Below are positions 1-6,731 of a stretch of DNA of 8,401 nt, piece by piece. Under the pieces are notes generated by a model. That model did no database searches. It saw only the letters and a program-made list of their open reading frames with translations, and was not told where the DNA came from. Made by a program: the position numbers and the translations under genes. How positions within the stretch are numbered: the stretch's first letter is position 1; the number at the start of each line of letters is the position of its first letter. Origin of the DNA: an uncultured Bacillota bacterium (GTDB lineage Bacteria; Bacillota; Clostridia; Tissierellales; Tepidimicrobiaceae); the NCBI GenBank assembly GCA_937967955.1, contig CALBUB010000059.1, forward strand, positions 1-8,401, in the 5' to 3' direction.

Positions 1-62
1 TAAGGGATAGGACTCAACTGGCTATATACTATTATAAGAAAAAATACGGTGTAGAAGATTAG
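1..62 (+). CDS. C-terminal end of a gene cut by the left edge, possibly a LuxR-type response regulator
   Basis: Reading from base 3, the frame is open to a TAG at 60-62 and gives 19 residues containing DRTQLAIYYYKKKYG. The other two plus-strand frames have stops almost at once (base 1 and bases 8-10). The DRTQ-A-xY pattern resembles the last helix of the LuxR/NarL-type DNA-binding domain of response regulators, where a 'DRTQA' segment follows the recognition helix close to the C-terminus. Only the tail is visible, so the family call is a guess from a short motif; the frame being coding is also an inference. It lies on the same strand as the YaiI-family gene, with about 143 bp between. Confidence 0.4.
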   Translation, partial: RDRTQLAIYYYKKKYGVED

Positions 63-91
63 ACTTAAAGTTAAAGTTTAACTTTAAGTCT
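61..91. repeat. Perfect inverted repeat, 15-bp arms, at the end of the upstream frame
   Basis: Bases 61-75 and 77-91 are exact reverse complements around a single central G at 76; as RNA it would form a shorter stem with a small loop. It overlaps the TAG at 60-62. Each arm contains CTTAAAGTTAA or its complement (64-74 and 78-88). The stem is A/T rich and is not followed by a T-tract on either strand, so it is not a canonical terminator. A protein-binding palindrome is possible. Confidence 0.65.
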
Positions 92-114
92 AAAAGGTTG
101 AAAAATACAGCTTC

Positions 115-143
115 TTAAAGTTAATGTAATGTATTAACTTTAA
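115..143. repeat. Second inverted repeat, 11-bp arms, sharing the arm sequence of the first
   Basis: TTAAAGTTAAT at 115-125 is the exact reverse complement of ATTAACTTTAA at 133-143, with a 7-base loop. The arm repeats the sequence of the 61-91 palindrome: CTTAAAGTTAA occurs at 64-74 and again at 114-124. The right arm of the first repeat (78-88) is therefore perfectly complementary to 114-124, so the two hairpins could exclude each other in RNA. It lies about 60 bp upstream of the YaiI-family start codon. Confidence 0.6.
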
Positions 144-178
144 CTTATGTTGCTTTAGTTTTAATTTTATATTACCAT

Positions 179-190
179 TGTTATATAACA
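179..190. promoter_or_regulatory. Perfect 12-bp palindrome before the YaiI-family gene
   Basis: TGTTATATAACA is a perfect palindrome ending four bases before the ribosome binding site (AGAGGTG, 194-200). It contains TATATA, which could serve as a -10 element, but no good -35 lies at the right distance. An operator overlapping a promoter is possible. A chance palindrome in A/T-rich DNA is also plausible. Confidence 0.3.
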
Positions 191-205
191 TTTAGAGGTG
201 TTAAT

Positions 206-652
206 ATGGTCATTTTTGTTGATGCTGATGGCTGTCCTGTAGTTGATATAGCCATCAAAGTAGCAAAGGAATATAATATAAAAATAGTTGTAGTTAAAAA
301 CTATAGTATTTGGCTAGAGGATGCTTATGCAGAAATAGTATCTGTAGATGTTTCCAGGGATAGTGCAGACTACTATATTGCAAATAGGATAGAAAAAGAT
401 GATATACTTATTACTCAAGACTATGGTCTTGCAGCCATGGGCCTTACTAAGGGTGCCTATTGTATTAACCAAAATGGCCTTTGGATTACTGATGATAATA
501 TAGGCCTTTTATTAGATAGAAGGCATATTAATGCAACTTTAAGAAGGAAGAAGAAAATATATACTAAATTTAAAAAAAGAAGTCCTCAAGCAGATGAGAA
601 CTTTGAAGGGAGTTTAAGAAAGCTTATAGGACATATTTCAAATAAAACCTAA
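206..652 (+). CDS. YaiI/YqxD family protein (UPF0178, DUF188)
   Basis: A 148-residue soluble protein of the usual length for UPF0178 (YaiI of Escherichia coli, YqxD of Bacillus). The family hallmark DADGCPV is at residues 6-12 near the N-terminus. Further conserved acidic residues are in DSADYY (D52, D55) and TQDYGLA (D72). The C-terminal part is basic (RRKKK at 113-117). This acidic arrangement resembles PIN/NYN-like nuclease folds, so metal-dependent action on nucleic acid is an inference; no function is firmly established for the family. The start is supported by AGAGGTG at 194-200, five bases before the ATG. It converges on a small minus-strand gene with 4 bp between the stop codons and no terminator in between. 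Confidence 0.93.
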   Translation: MVIFVDADGCPVVDIAIKVAKEYNIKIVVVKNYSIWLEDAYAEIVSVDVSRDSADYYIANRIEKDDILITQDYGLAAMGLTKGAYCINQNGLWITDDNIGLLLDRRHINATLRRKKKIYTKFKKRSPQADENFEGSLRKLIGHISNKT

Positions 653-656
653 AATA

Positions 657-770
657 TTAATCCCTTATCCTTTTTCCACATTTAGGACAGTGATTTTTCT
701 TGATTAAATTTATACACACCAATATTGTCCCAGCAATGCTAACTATACTGAACAAAATATGCTCTGCCAT
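657..770 (-). CDS. Small single-pass membrane protein with C-terminal CPKCGK motif (37 aa)
   Basis: Short minus-strand gene with a strong Shine-Dalgarno sequence (GGAGGGGGA, 773-781; the GGAGG core lies six bases before the ATG at 768-770). The product starts MAEHILFSIVSIAG. It has one hydrophobic segment at about residues 5-23, then a basic tail with CPKCGK (C28, C31) ending in RIRD. The layout suggests an N-out/C-in single-span protein whose cytoplasmic tail carries half of a zinc-ribbon knuckle; two such tails, or a partner protein, would be needed for a four-Cys site. I do not recognise a named family. No convincing promoter is visible upstream, although an inverted repeat lies at 825-843. 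The ribosome binding site and the sharply divided hydrophobic/basic composition argue for a real gene. Confidence 0.72.
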   Translation of the reverse strand: MAEHILFSIVSIAGTILVCINLIKKNHCPKCGKRIRD

Positions 771-824
771 AATCCCCCTCCATTAATAGGCATATATTTA
801 CTAAAATCACTATTTTTAAAGACT

Positions 825-843
825 TATGGATTTCATATCCATA
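825..843. repeat. Inverted repeat upstream of the small membrane protein gene
   Basis: TATGGAT (825-831) and ATCCATA (837-843) are reverse complements with a 5-base spacer. The repeat lies about 55 bp upstream of the minus-strand start at 770, in the interval between the pyrophosphatase terminator and that gene. It could be an operator or a leader hairpin; nothing ties it to a known regulator. Confidence 0.35.
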
Positions 844-891
844 TTATTCTACATAGTAAAAACAAATCCCTTTATTAATATTTTCTCCATT

Positions 892-924
892 AAAAAATAG
901 CCTCCAATTAGCTGGAGGCTATTT
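892..924 (-). terminator. Rho-independent terminator of the pyrophosphatase gene
   Basis: Bases 895-906 and 913-924 form a 12-bp stem with a 6-base loop (907-912), including the G+C core GCCTCCA/TGGAGGC. On the minus strand it runs into six T residues (complement of 892-897). The stem begins inside the gene: the stop codon (919-921) is in the 5' arm, so the terminator follows translation with no gap. Confidence 0.9.
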
Positions 925-2589
925 CATTAATCCCATATTTTCTTTAATATCGTTTAAATATTTAGTAACTGGAGGTACCACCTGTTTCTTTCTGGAAAGG
1001 ACTCCTGGTGCATAGAAGGAGTTGTTAACTAGCTTTTCCCCAAAGGCTTGGGCTGCTAATTCTTTATGAGGACCTACTACAATTATTTCTGAAGCTTCTT
1101 TTATTATATCGGTTAACATGAGCATGAATATAGAATAGCCATCCCTTTTAGCCCTTTCCTCCATTAGGGCAATTAAATCCTCCTTCATCTCCTCAATACT
1201 TTCAGGGTCAGTAGTAAATACTTGGGCAATTCCCATCTTTTCATCTTCTATATTGAAGGACTTAAAATCCTGCTCTAATAATTCCTTTGGAGTCTTTCCT
1301 TTTAAGGATGTACCTGCCTTAAACATCTGGTGAGCAAACTCCTCAATGTCTAGATTAGCAATTTTAGCTAATCTCTCTAGCATTATCTTGTCGGTAATAG
1401 TTGAGGTAGGTGATCTTAACAATAGGGTATCAGATATAATGGCTGCTGCTAGTATTCCTGCAATCTTCTTAGAAGGCCTTCTTCCATTTTCAAACATTAT
1501 AGAAGCAACTATAGTAGATGTACTTCCTACTGGCTCATTCCTAAAGTATATAGGATTGCCTGTAAAAACATCGGCTATCCTATGATGGTCTATTATTTCA
1601 AGTATTTCACATTCTTCTATTCCATCTACCGACTGGCTTCTTTCATTGTGGTCAACTAGTATTACCTTCTTCTTCATGCTAGATATTAGGTGATATCTGG
1701 ATATTAAGCCTACCACCCTATTACTGCTGCAACTGTCTACTACTGGATAGCTTCTAAATCTAGTTTGGGCCATTTGCTCCCTTACATTGTCTACTAAATC
1801 GTCTAAAGAGAATTTTACAATGTTTTCAGTGGTCATTACATTTTTTATAGGAATTGATTGGGTAATAAGCCTTGAAGTTGTAAAAGTATCATGGGGAGTA
1901 GAAATTATAGTTACACCCTTTTCTTGGGCTTTCTTTATTATCTTTTCTTCTACTTTTGTATCCCCAGTAACTATCATTAAGGAAATATTCCTATCTACTG
2001 CAATAGCCTGCCCGTCAACCCTATCGCCACAGATTATAATGTCATTTTCCTCTATGTATTCCTTTGCTGTGTTAGGTTCCATAGCCAGTACTAAAATCTT
2101 TCCAGTAAAGGGCTTTACCTTATCAGGCATGACTACTATATCTGCTGATAGGGTATCGATTATATTGTCTAAGGATGTACCTGCTTTTCCTAATATACTA
2201 TTGTCCCATACATCTATGTAGGAACCTATTATGTCAGAGATAGAAACCATCCCTATTAATTGCTCCTTTTCGTTTACCACTGGTAAACTATTTAAGCTGT
2301 TCTTATTCATTATCTCTAAGGCCATTCCTAAAGATATATCAGGACTAACAGGAGCTACTTTATCAAAGTTTAAATCCTTAACACACAATCTAGCTGTTTC
2401 CAACAGCATGGGAGGTTCTACTCCAAAATAGTCTAGTATGAATTGGGTTTCCCTATTTAATTCTCCCAGCCTAACTGGAATTGCATTTATTTTTCCACTG
2501 GCATTTTTATATTCTGCATAGGCCAGTGCAGCACATATGGAATCTGAATCAGGATTTTTATGACCTATAACATATACTGTTTCCTTCAT
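919..2589 (-). CDS. Manganese-dependent inorganic pyrophosphatase with CBS and DRTGG domains
   Basis: A 556-residue cytoplasmic family II pyrophosphatase, hydrolysing diphosphate to two phosphates and so pulling biosynthetic reactions forward. The DHH catalytic domain is split by regulatory domains. Residues 1-70 carry GHKNPDSDS with the metal ligands H10, D14 and D16. A first CBS domain lies at about 73-125, a DRTGG-type domain at about 130-245 (with GDRVDGQ at 188-194 in place of the name motif), and a second CBS domain at about 250-305. The catalytic domain resumes with VDHNE (D313, H314) and IDHHR (D334, H335, H336), then SDTLL (D387). The DHHA2 domain ends with the substrate-binding SRKKQVVPP (532-540). 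CBS-DRTGG pyrophosphatases are known to bind adenine nucleotides, so control by energy state is expected. GGAGGG at 2595-2600, five bases before the ATG, supports the start. It diverges from the MATE gene. Confidence 0.96.
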   Translation of the reverse strand: MKETVYVIGHKNPDSDSICAALAYAEYKNASGKINAIPVRLGELNRETQFILDYFGVEPPMLLETARLCVKDLNFDKVAPVSPDISLGMALEIMNKNSLNSLPVVNEKEQLIGMVSISDIIGSYIDVWDNSILGKAGTSLDNIIDTLSADIVVMPDKVKPFTGKILVLAMEPNTAKEYIEENDIIICGDRVDGQAIAVDRNISLMIVTGDTKVEEKIIKKAQEKGVTIISTPHDTFTTSRLITQSIPIKNVMTTENIVKFSLDDLVDNVREQMAQTRFRSYPVVDSCSSNRVVGLISRYHLISSMKKKVILVDHNERSQSVDGIEECEILEIIDHHRIADVFTGNPIYFRNEPVGSTSTIVASIMFENGRRPSKKIAGILAAAIISDTLLLRSPTSTITDKIMLERLAKIANLDIEEFAHQMFKAGTSLKGKTPKELLEQDFKSFNIEDEKMGIAQVFTTDPESIEEMKEDLIALMEERAKRDGYSIFMLMLTDIIKEASEIIVVGPHKELAAQAFGEKLVNNSFYAPGVLSRKKQVVPPVTKYLNDIKENMGLMK

Positions 2590-2769
2590 AAGTTCCCTCC
2601 ATAATTTTTCTTTTGTAATATGTTTTAAACAGCAATATTTTGGGTATTAGTTTTTAAGTGCCTATAGTACAAATTATTACCCTTTTATCACATTTGTAGA
2701 AAATTAGTTAATTTTTACCAAATACCATTAGAGCTAACCTTTAAATTTTGGAGTAAGTCATTTACTAAA

Positions 2770-2798
2770 TTGACAAAAGACTATATTTAATATAAACT
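2770..2798 (+). promoter_or_regulatory. Candidate sigma-A promoter of the MATE gene
   Basis: A consensus -35 box TTGACA is at 2770-2775. A -10 box is either TAAACT (2793-2798, 17-base spacing, 4 of 6 matches) or TATAAA (2791-2796, 15-base spacing, 5 of 6). Either would give a leader of about 70 bases. An imperfect dyad AGTAA-N5-TTACT (2752-2766) lies just upstream of the -35 and could bind a regulator, but this is weak. Confidence 0.6.
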
Positions 2799-2859
2799 AT
2801 TTTTTACCTGAGTGCAAATAATTAATAAGAAATCTAGTATTTTACAAAATAAATATAAT

Positions 2860-2864
2860 GGAGG
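2860..2864 (+). promoter_or_regulatory. Ribosome binding site that sets the MATE start
   Basis: GGAGG at 2860-2864 overlaps an in-frame ATG at 2858-2860, which therefore cannot use it. A second in-frame ATG at 2867 is only two bases away. The third ATG at 2873 has an 8-base spacer and is the most likely initiation codon. Confidence 0.75.
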
Positions 2865-2872
2865 TTATGCCT

Positions 2873-4279
2873 ATGGCAAGTATAAAAGAACTATTCGCTC
2901 CAAAAGATTTAACCGTAGGTCCTCCTTGGAAACGGATTATTGAATTTTCTACACCCTTGTTAATAGGTAATGTGGCCCAACAGTTTTATAATACTGCCGA
3001 CTCAATTATAGTAGGTAGGTATGTAGGGGATAATGCTTTGGCTGCTGTTGGTAGTGCAGGCCCCATATTAAATCTTCTATTAGTGCTATTTGTGGGAATT
3101 GCTGTTGGGGCTAGTATAATGGTATCCCAATATTTTGGAGCAAAGGATAGAGAAAAGCTTTCTAATACCATTGGTGCATGTATAACCCTTACTGCTATTG
3201 CATCCATAATAATAATGATAATAGGACCATTAGTTACCCGCCCAATGCTTAGACTACTTAACACACCTGCTAGTATTATAGATTGGAGTGCAGGCTATCT
3301 AATCATATTTTTCCTAGGTATTGTAGGCTTTTCTTACTACAATATTCTATCAGGTGTCTTAAGAGGATTAGGAGATTCCTTATCAGCCCTTGTATTCCTA
3401 CTTGTTTCCACTGCTTTAAATATAGTGCTTGATATTATATTTATTACTAGATTTAATATGGGAGTACCTGGTGTTGCTTTAGCAACGGTTATAGCCCAAG
3501 GAATATCGGCTATACTTTGTTTTCTTAAGTTGCTAAGCATGAAAGACCTATTCGAAATTAATTTAAAATACTTAAAGCTTAACAAAGAATATGCACATAG
3601 ATTGATAAAGCTTGGTCTACCCTCTGGTTTGACCCAGGGAATTTTTTCATTGGCTATGATTATTGTACAGTCCTTAACTAATACTTTTGGTGAAATGATA
3701 ATTGCCGCCAATGTTATTATAATGCGTGTTGATGGTTTTGCCATGATGCCTAATTTCTCCTTTGGAAGTGCCATGACTACTTACACTGGCCAAAATATTG
3801 GGGCTAAAAAGATGGATAGGGTAAACGAAGGAACTAAACAGGGCACTTTAATTGCTGTAACCGTCTCAACAATAATAACCATTATAATACTAACCTTCGG
3901 TAGAAATTTAATGAGTATTTTCACCTCTACAAAAGAATTAGTGGATACAAGTATGTATATGATGAAAATACTTGCTTTAGGCTATATTGCCATGGCTGTA
4001 ACCCAATGTCTATCTGGAGTTATGAGGGGTGCAGGAGATACTATAACTCCCATGTGGATTTCCCTTATAACTACCGTATTATTCCGCGTACCAGCCGCTT
4101 ATGGTATTGCATACCTTACAAGAAGTCCAGCCTATCCAAATGGCAGGCCCGAATCTGTATTCGTTTCCCTACTCATATCATGGACTATGGGTGCAGTTAT
4201 AACGTCCCTCTTCTATAGAAGGGGTAAATGGAGGGAAAAAGCATTATCAATACATGATAGCGCTTTAGAAACCCATTAA
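2873..4279 (+). CDS. MATE family multidrug efflux transporter
   Basis: Integral membrane exporter of 468 residues from the chosen ATG, the normal length for the NorM/DinF-type MATE family, which extrudes cationic or drug-like compounds using Na+ or H+ gradients. The chain is hydrophobic with about 12 predicted spans. The two-fold internal repeat of the family is visible: GVLRGLGD (161-168) matches GVMRGAGD (382-389), and SQYFGAKDREKL (85-96) matches TGQNIGAKKMDRV (315-327). VGRYVGDNALAAVG (47-60) is typical of the first half. The short N-terminus and the basic C-terminal end (RRGKWREK) are cytoplasmic. The start was moved from 2858 to 2873 because of the ribosome binding site at 2860-2864. 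It probably shares transcription with the ABC exporter 54 bp downstream. The substrate cannot be told from sequence. Confidence 0.95.
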   Translation: MASIKELFAPKDLTVGPPWKRIIEFSTPLLIGNVAQQFYNTADSIIVGRYVGDNALAAVGSAGPILNLLLVLFVGIAVGASIMVSQYFGAKDREKLSNTIGACITLTAIASIIIMIIGPLVTRPMLRLLNTPASIIDWSAGYLIIFFLGIVGFSYYNILSGVLRGLGDSLSALVFLLVSTALNIVLDIIFITRFNMGVPGVALATVIAQGISAILCFLKLLSMKDLFEINLKYLKLNKEYAHRLIKLGLPSGLTQGIFSLAMIIVQSLTNTFGEMIIAANVIIMRVDGFAMMPNFSFGSAMTTYTGQNIGAKKMDRVNEGTKQGTLIAVTVSTIITIIILTFGRNLMSIFTSTKELVDTSMYMMKILALGYIAMAVTQCLSGVMRGAGDTITPMWISLITTVLFRVPAAYGIAYLTRSPAYPNGRPESVFVSLLISWTMGAVITSLFYRRGKWREKALSIHDSALETH

Positions 4280-4282
4280 TGT

Positions 4283-4303
4283 AAGCCTCCCTATGGGAGG
4301 CTT
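4283..4303 (+). terminator. Intergenic hairpin between MATE and ABC genes, no T-tract
   Basis: AAGCCTCCC (4283-4291) pairs with GGGAGGCTT (4295-4303) around a 3-base loop, a stable 9-bp stem starting three bases after the MATE stop codon. It is followed by CAAATTAT, not a run of T, so termination should be weak. It may be an attenuating or RNA-stabilising hairpin that sets different levels of the two products. Confidence 0.55.
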
Positions 4304-4333
4304 CAAATTATAGAAACTACAGGAGTTGATGAA

Positions 4334-6694
4334 ATGCTTCAACTAAAAAATATAACTAAAACATATATTACTGGAGAATTTAAACAAGTAGCTCTTAATA
4401 AGGTAAATATCAATTTTAGGAAGAATGAATTTGTAGCCATTCTAGGACCTAGTGGTTCTGGAAAGACTACCCTTTTAAACATTATAGGCGGCCTGGACCG
4501 ATATGATGATGGGGATTTGATAGTCAATGGCAAATCTACTAAGAATTTTAAGGATTCCGACTGGGATGCCTACCGTAACAACAGCATAGGCTTTGTCTTT
4601 CAAAGCTATAATCTAATACCCCATTTGACTGTACTGGATAATGTGGAAATGGGTATGACCTTAAGTGGCGTAAGTCCAGCTGAAAGGCATAAAAAAGCTT
4701 TGGAAGTTTTAGAACAAGTAGGCTTAAAAGAACACATACATAAAAAGCCTAACCAACTTTCTGGTGGCCAGATGCAAAGGGTGGCCATTGCCAGGGCTCT
4801 AGCAAATGAACCAGATATAATACTGGCTGATGAACCTACTGGTGCATTAGATACTGGAACCAGTATACAGATTATGGACCTAATCAAGGAAATATCCCAG
4901 GATAAATTGGTTATAATGGTAACCCACAATCCCGCTTTGGCAGAAAAGTATGCTGATCGTATCATAAGGATTGAAGATGGTAAGATAGTTGATGATACTA
5001 AGCCTTATGAAGAGATAGATAAAGAGGATGCTTATAAGCTTAAGAAAACTAGCATGAGCTTTTTTACTGCCTTAAAGCTTTCAGGCAAAAATATATTAAC
5101 TAAAAAGTTTAGAACAACCCTTACTGCCTTTGCTTCTTCTATTGGGATAATAGGAATAGCCTTGATACTCAGCCTGTCTTCAGGCTTTAAAATTAAAATA
5201 GATGAGTTTCAAAGGGATGCCCTTTCAGAGTTTCCCATTATTATATCCCAGACTACTGCCCAAATGGATAGGGAAACTATGGAGAAAATGAGAGGAGAAA
5301 TAAGAAAAGCTCAAAAGAAAAGGGAAGACTATCCTAGTGTAAAAAAGGTATACCCCTACGACCCAGAAGAGTTTTCTGTTGTCCATACTAATAAGTTTAC
5401 TGAGGAATATATAGAATATATAAACAATATAAGCCCAGAAGTATGTAGCCGCATTGGTTACATGAGAATGGTTGGTATGAATCTGCTTAGAGAGACAGAA
5501 GAAGGAATTGTCCCTGTAAAGCTTGCAACAGGCCTTAATTCAAATTCTCAATCTAATCCCCACAATATAACAAGCACTAGGGGCTTAGGTATGGCCACCT
5601 ATCCTGAAAATATTGATAACTCAAGGCAAAGCTATCTAGAGGAAAACTATGACCTATTAGCTGGAGAATATCCTACTGAAGAAACTGATTTAGTATTAGT
5701 AGTAGATAAGAAAAATAGGATTAACATAGCCACACTGAAAAATTTAGGCTTTGAAACAGAAAATGTTGAAGCTATAGATTTTGATGAAATAGTAGGCTTA
5801 GAGCTTAAACTAATACCCAATGATGAATACTATACTAAGACCCAATTTGGCAACTTCGTTCCCAGAAACGATTATACTGCCATGTATAATTCTGAAAAGG
5901 CCATAACTCTTAGAATCTCTGGAATTGTAAGGCTTAAAGAGGATGTGGAAATAGACCTTTTGGGAAATGGTATTGTATACAGCGATAGGCTACTTCAAAG
6001 GCTTATAGATATGGAAAAGGATTCAGAAATAGTGAAGGCTCAAAGGGAAGCTGATTTTAATGTATTGACCATGGAAGAATTGGATGAAGAAGAAAAGAAG
6101 AATCTACTGGCCTATTTAGGGGCAGATTCTATACCCTATATGATATTTTTATATCCTACCGATTTTGATTCAAAGGAAATGGTAAAGGAATACCTTGATG
6201 AGTATAATGCTGGCAAGGCAGAAGAAGATACAATTGTTTATACAGATTTGGCAAGTACAATTACTGAAATGACTGGCAGCATAATGAATGCTATAACCCT
6301 AGTGTTGATTGCTTTTTCATCTATTTCCTTGGTAGTATCCTTAATAATGATAGGTATAATCACCTATATTTCAGTATTAGAACGTACAAAGGAAATAGGT
6401 ATATTGAGAGCCTTAGGGGCAAGGAAGAAGGATATTACCCGAGTATTTAATGCTGAAACATTTATAATAGGTAGCTTCTCTGGTCTTTTAGGAATAGGTA
6501 TTGCATATTTGCTAACCTTCCCAGTAAACAATATAATTGAAGATTTAACAGAACTGGAAAATGTAGCCCAGCTTAATCCCCTCCATGCAGTAATACTCCT
6601 TGTATTAAGTCTAGTATTGACCTTGTTAGGGGGAGCAATACCAGCTAAAATGGCAGCTAAAAGGGATCCAGTTGTAGCCTTAAGGAGTGAATAA
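4334..6694 (+). CDS. ABC exporter, ATP-binding domain fused to FtsX-type permease (MacB-like architecture)
   Basis: A 786-residue protein with an N-terminal ATPase: Walker A GPSGSGKTT (38-46, K44), Q-loop Q90, signature LSGGQ (142-146), Walker B ILADEP (163-168, E167) and switch H198. It belongs to the LolD/MacB-like type. The permease has one span at about 262-283, a large extracytoplasmic region at about 285-645, and three C-terminal spans at about 652-680, 709-730 and 751-770. It includes the conserved coupling segment ERTKEIGILRALGA and the ending DPVVALRSE, typical of FtsX-family permeases. Such proteins usually act as dimers that move substrate by mechanotransmission rather than through a channel; in Firmicutes they handle peptides, antibiotics or envelope signals. 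AGGAG at 4321-4325, eight bases before the ATG, supports the start. No two-component system or accessory protein is visible beside it, so the substrate is unknown. Confidence 0.93.
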   Translation: MLQLKNITKTYITGEFKQVALNKVNINFRKNEFVAILGPSGSGKTTLLNIIGGLDRYDDGDLIVNGKSTKNFKDSDWDAYRNNSIGFVFQSYNLIPHLTVLDNVEMGMTLSGVSPAERHKKALEVLEQVGLKEHIHKKPNQLSGGQMQRVAIARALANEPDIILADEPTGALDTGTSIQIMDLIKEISQDKLVIMVTHNPALAEKYADRIIRIEDGKIVDDTKPYEEIDKEDAYKLKKTSMSFFTALKLSGKNILTKKFRTTLTAFASSIGIIGIALILSLSSGFKIKIDEFQRDALSEFPIIISQTTAQMDRETMEKMRGEIRKAQKKREDYPSVKKVYPYDPEEFSVVHTNKFTEEYIEYINNISPEVCSRIGYMRMVGMNLLRETEEGIVPVKLATGLNSNSQSNPHNITSTRGLGMATYPENIDNSRQSYLEENYDLLAGEYPTEETDLVLVVDKKNRINIATLKNLGFETENVEAIDFDEIVGLELKLIPNDEYYTKTQFGNFVPRNDYTAMYNSEKAITLRISGIVRLKEDVEIDLLGNGIVYSDRLLQRLIDMEKDSEIVKAQREADFNVLTMEELDEEEKKNLLAYLGADSIPYMIFLYPTDFDSKEMVKEYLDEYNAGKAEEDTIVYTDLASTITEMTGSIMNAITLVLIAFSSISLVVSLIMIGIITYISVLERTKEIGILRALGARKKDITRVFNAETFIIGSFSGLLGIGIAYLLTFPVNNIIEDLTELENVAQLNPLHAVILLVLSLVLTLLGGAIPAKMAAKRDPVVALRSE

Positions 6695-6698
6695 TATT

Positions 6699-6729
6699 AA
6701 CTCCCACCTCATTAAAGGTGGGAGTTTTT
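6699..6729 (+). terminator. Terminator of the MATE-ABC unit
   Basis: An 11-bp stem (6699-6709 with 6716-6726) with a 6-base loop is followed on the plus strand by a T-run (6725-6729). It sits between convergent genes. On the minus strand the stem follows the hemerythrin gene stop and is trailed by TTAATATTATT, so it may also work, less strongly, for that gene. Confidence 0.9.
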
Positions 6730-6731
6730 AA

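Noticed and set aside
1346..2431. Plus-strand open frames of 66-144 codons opposite the pyrophosphatase gene
   Set aside because: They are antisense to a clearly conserved enzyme, have no supporting ribosome binding sites, and give serine/isoleucine-rich peptides typical of complementary-strand reading.
2630..2680. Promoter for the pyrophosphatase gene (TTGTAC and TAATAC at 17-base spacing on the minus strand)
   Set aside because: Only about 3 of 6 matches in each box, no better than chance in A/T-rich sequence.
2601..2769. Possible riboswitch or small RNA between the pyrophosphatase and MATE genes
   Set aside because: I found no conserved riboswitch core, stable G+C hairpin or terminator there, only A/T-rich DNA plus the MATE promoter at its right end.
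2986..3774. Minus-strand open frames within the MATE gene
   Set aside because: They are antisense shadows of a well-supported membrane transporter, with no ribosome binding site and no recognisable domain.
4006..4218. Plus-strand 70-codon frame inside the MATE gene in another phase
   Set aside because: It overlaps conserved MATE sequence and its product shows no family features.
4339..4965. Minus-strand open frames opposite the ABC ATPase domain
   Set aside because: They are antisense to the Walker A, signature and Walker B coding region; no start signals.
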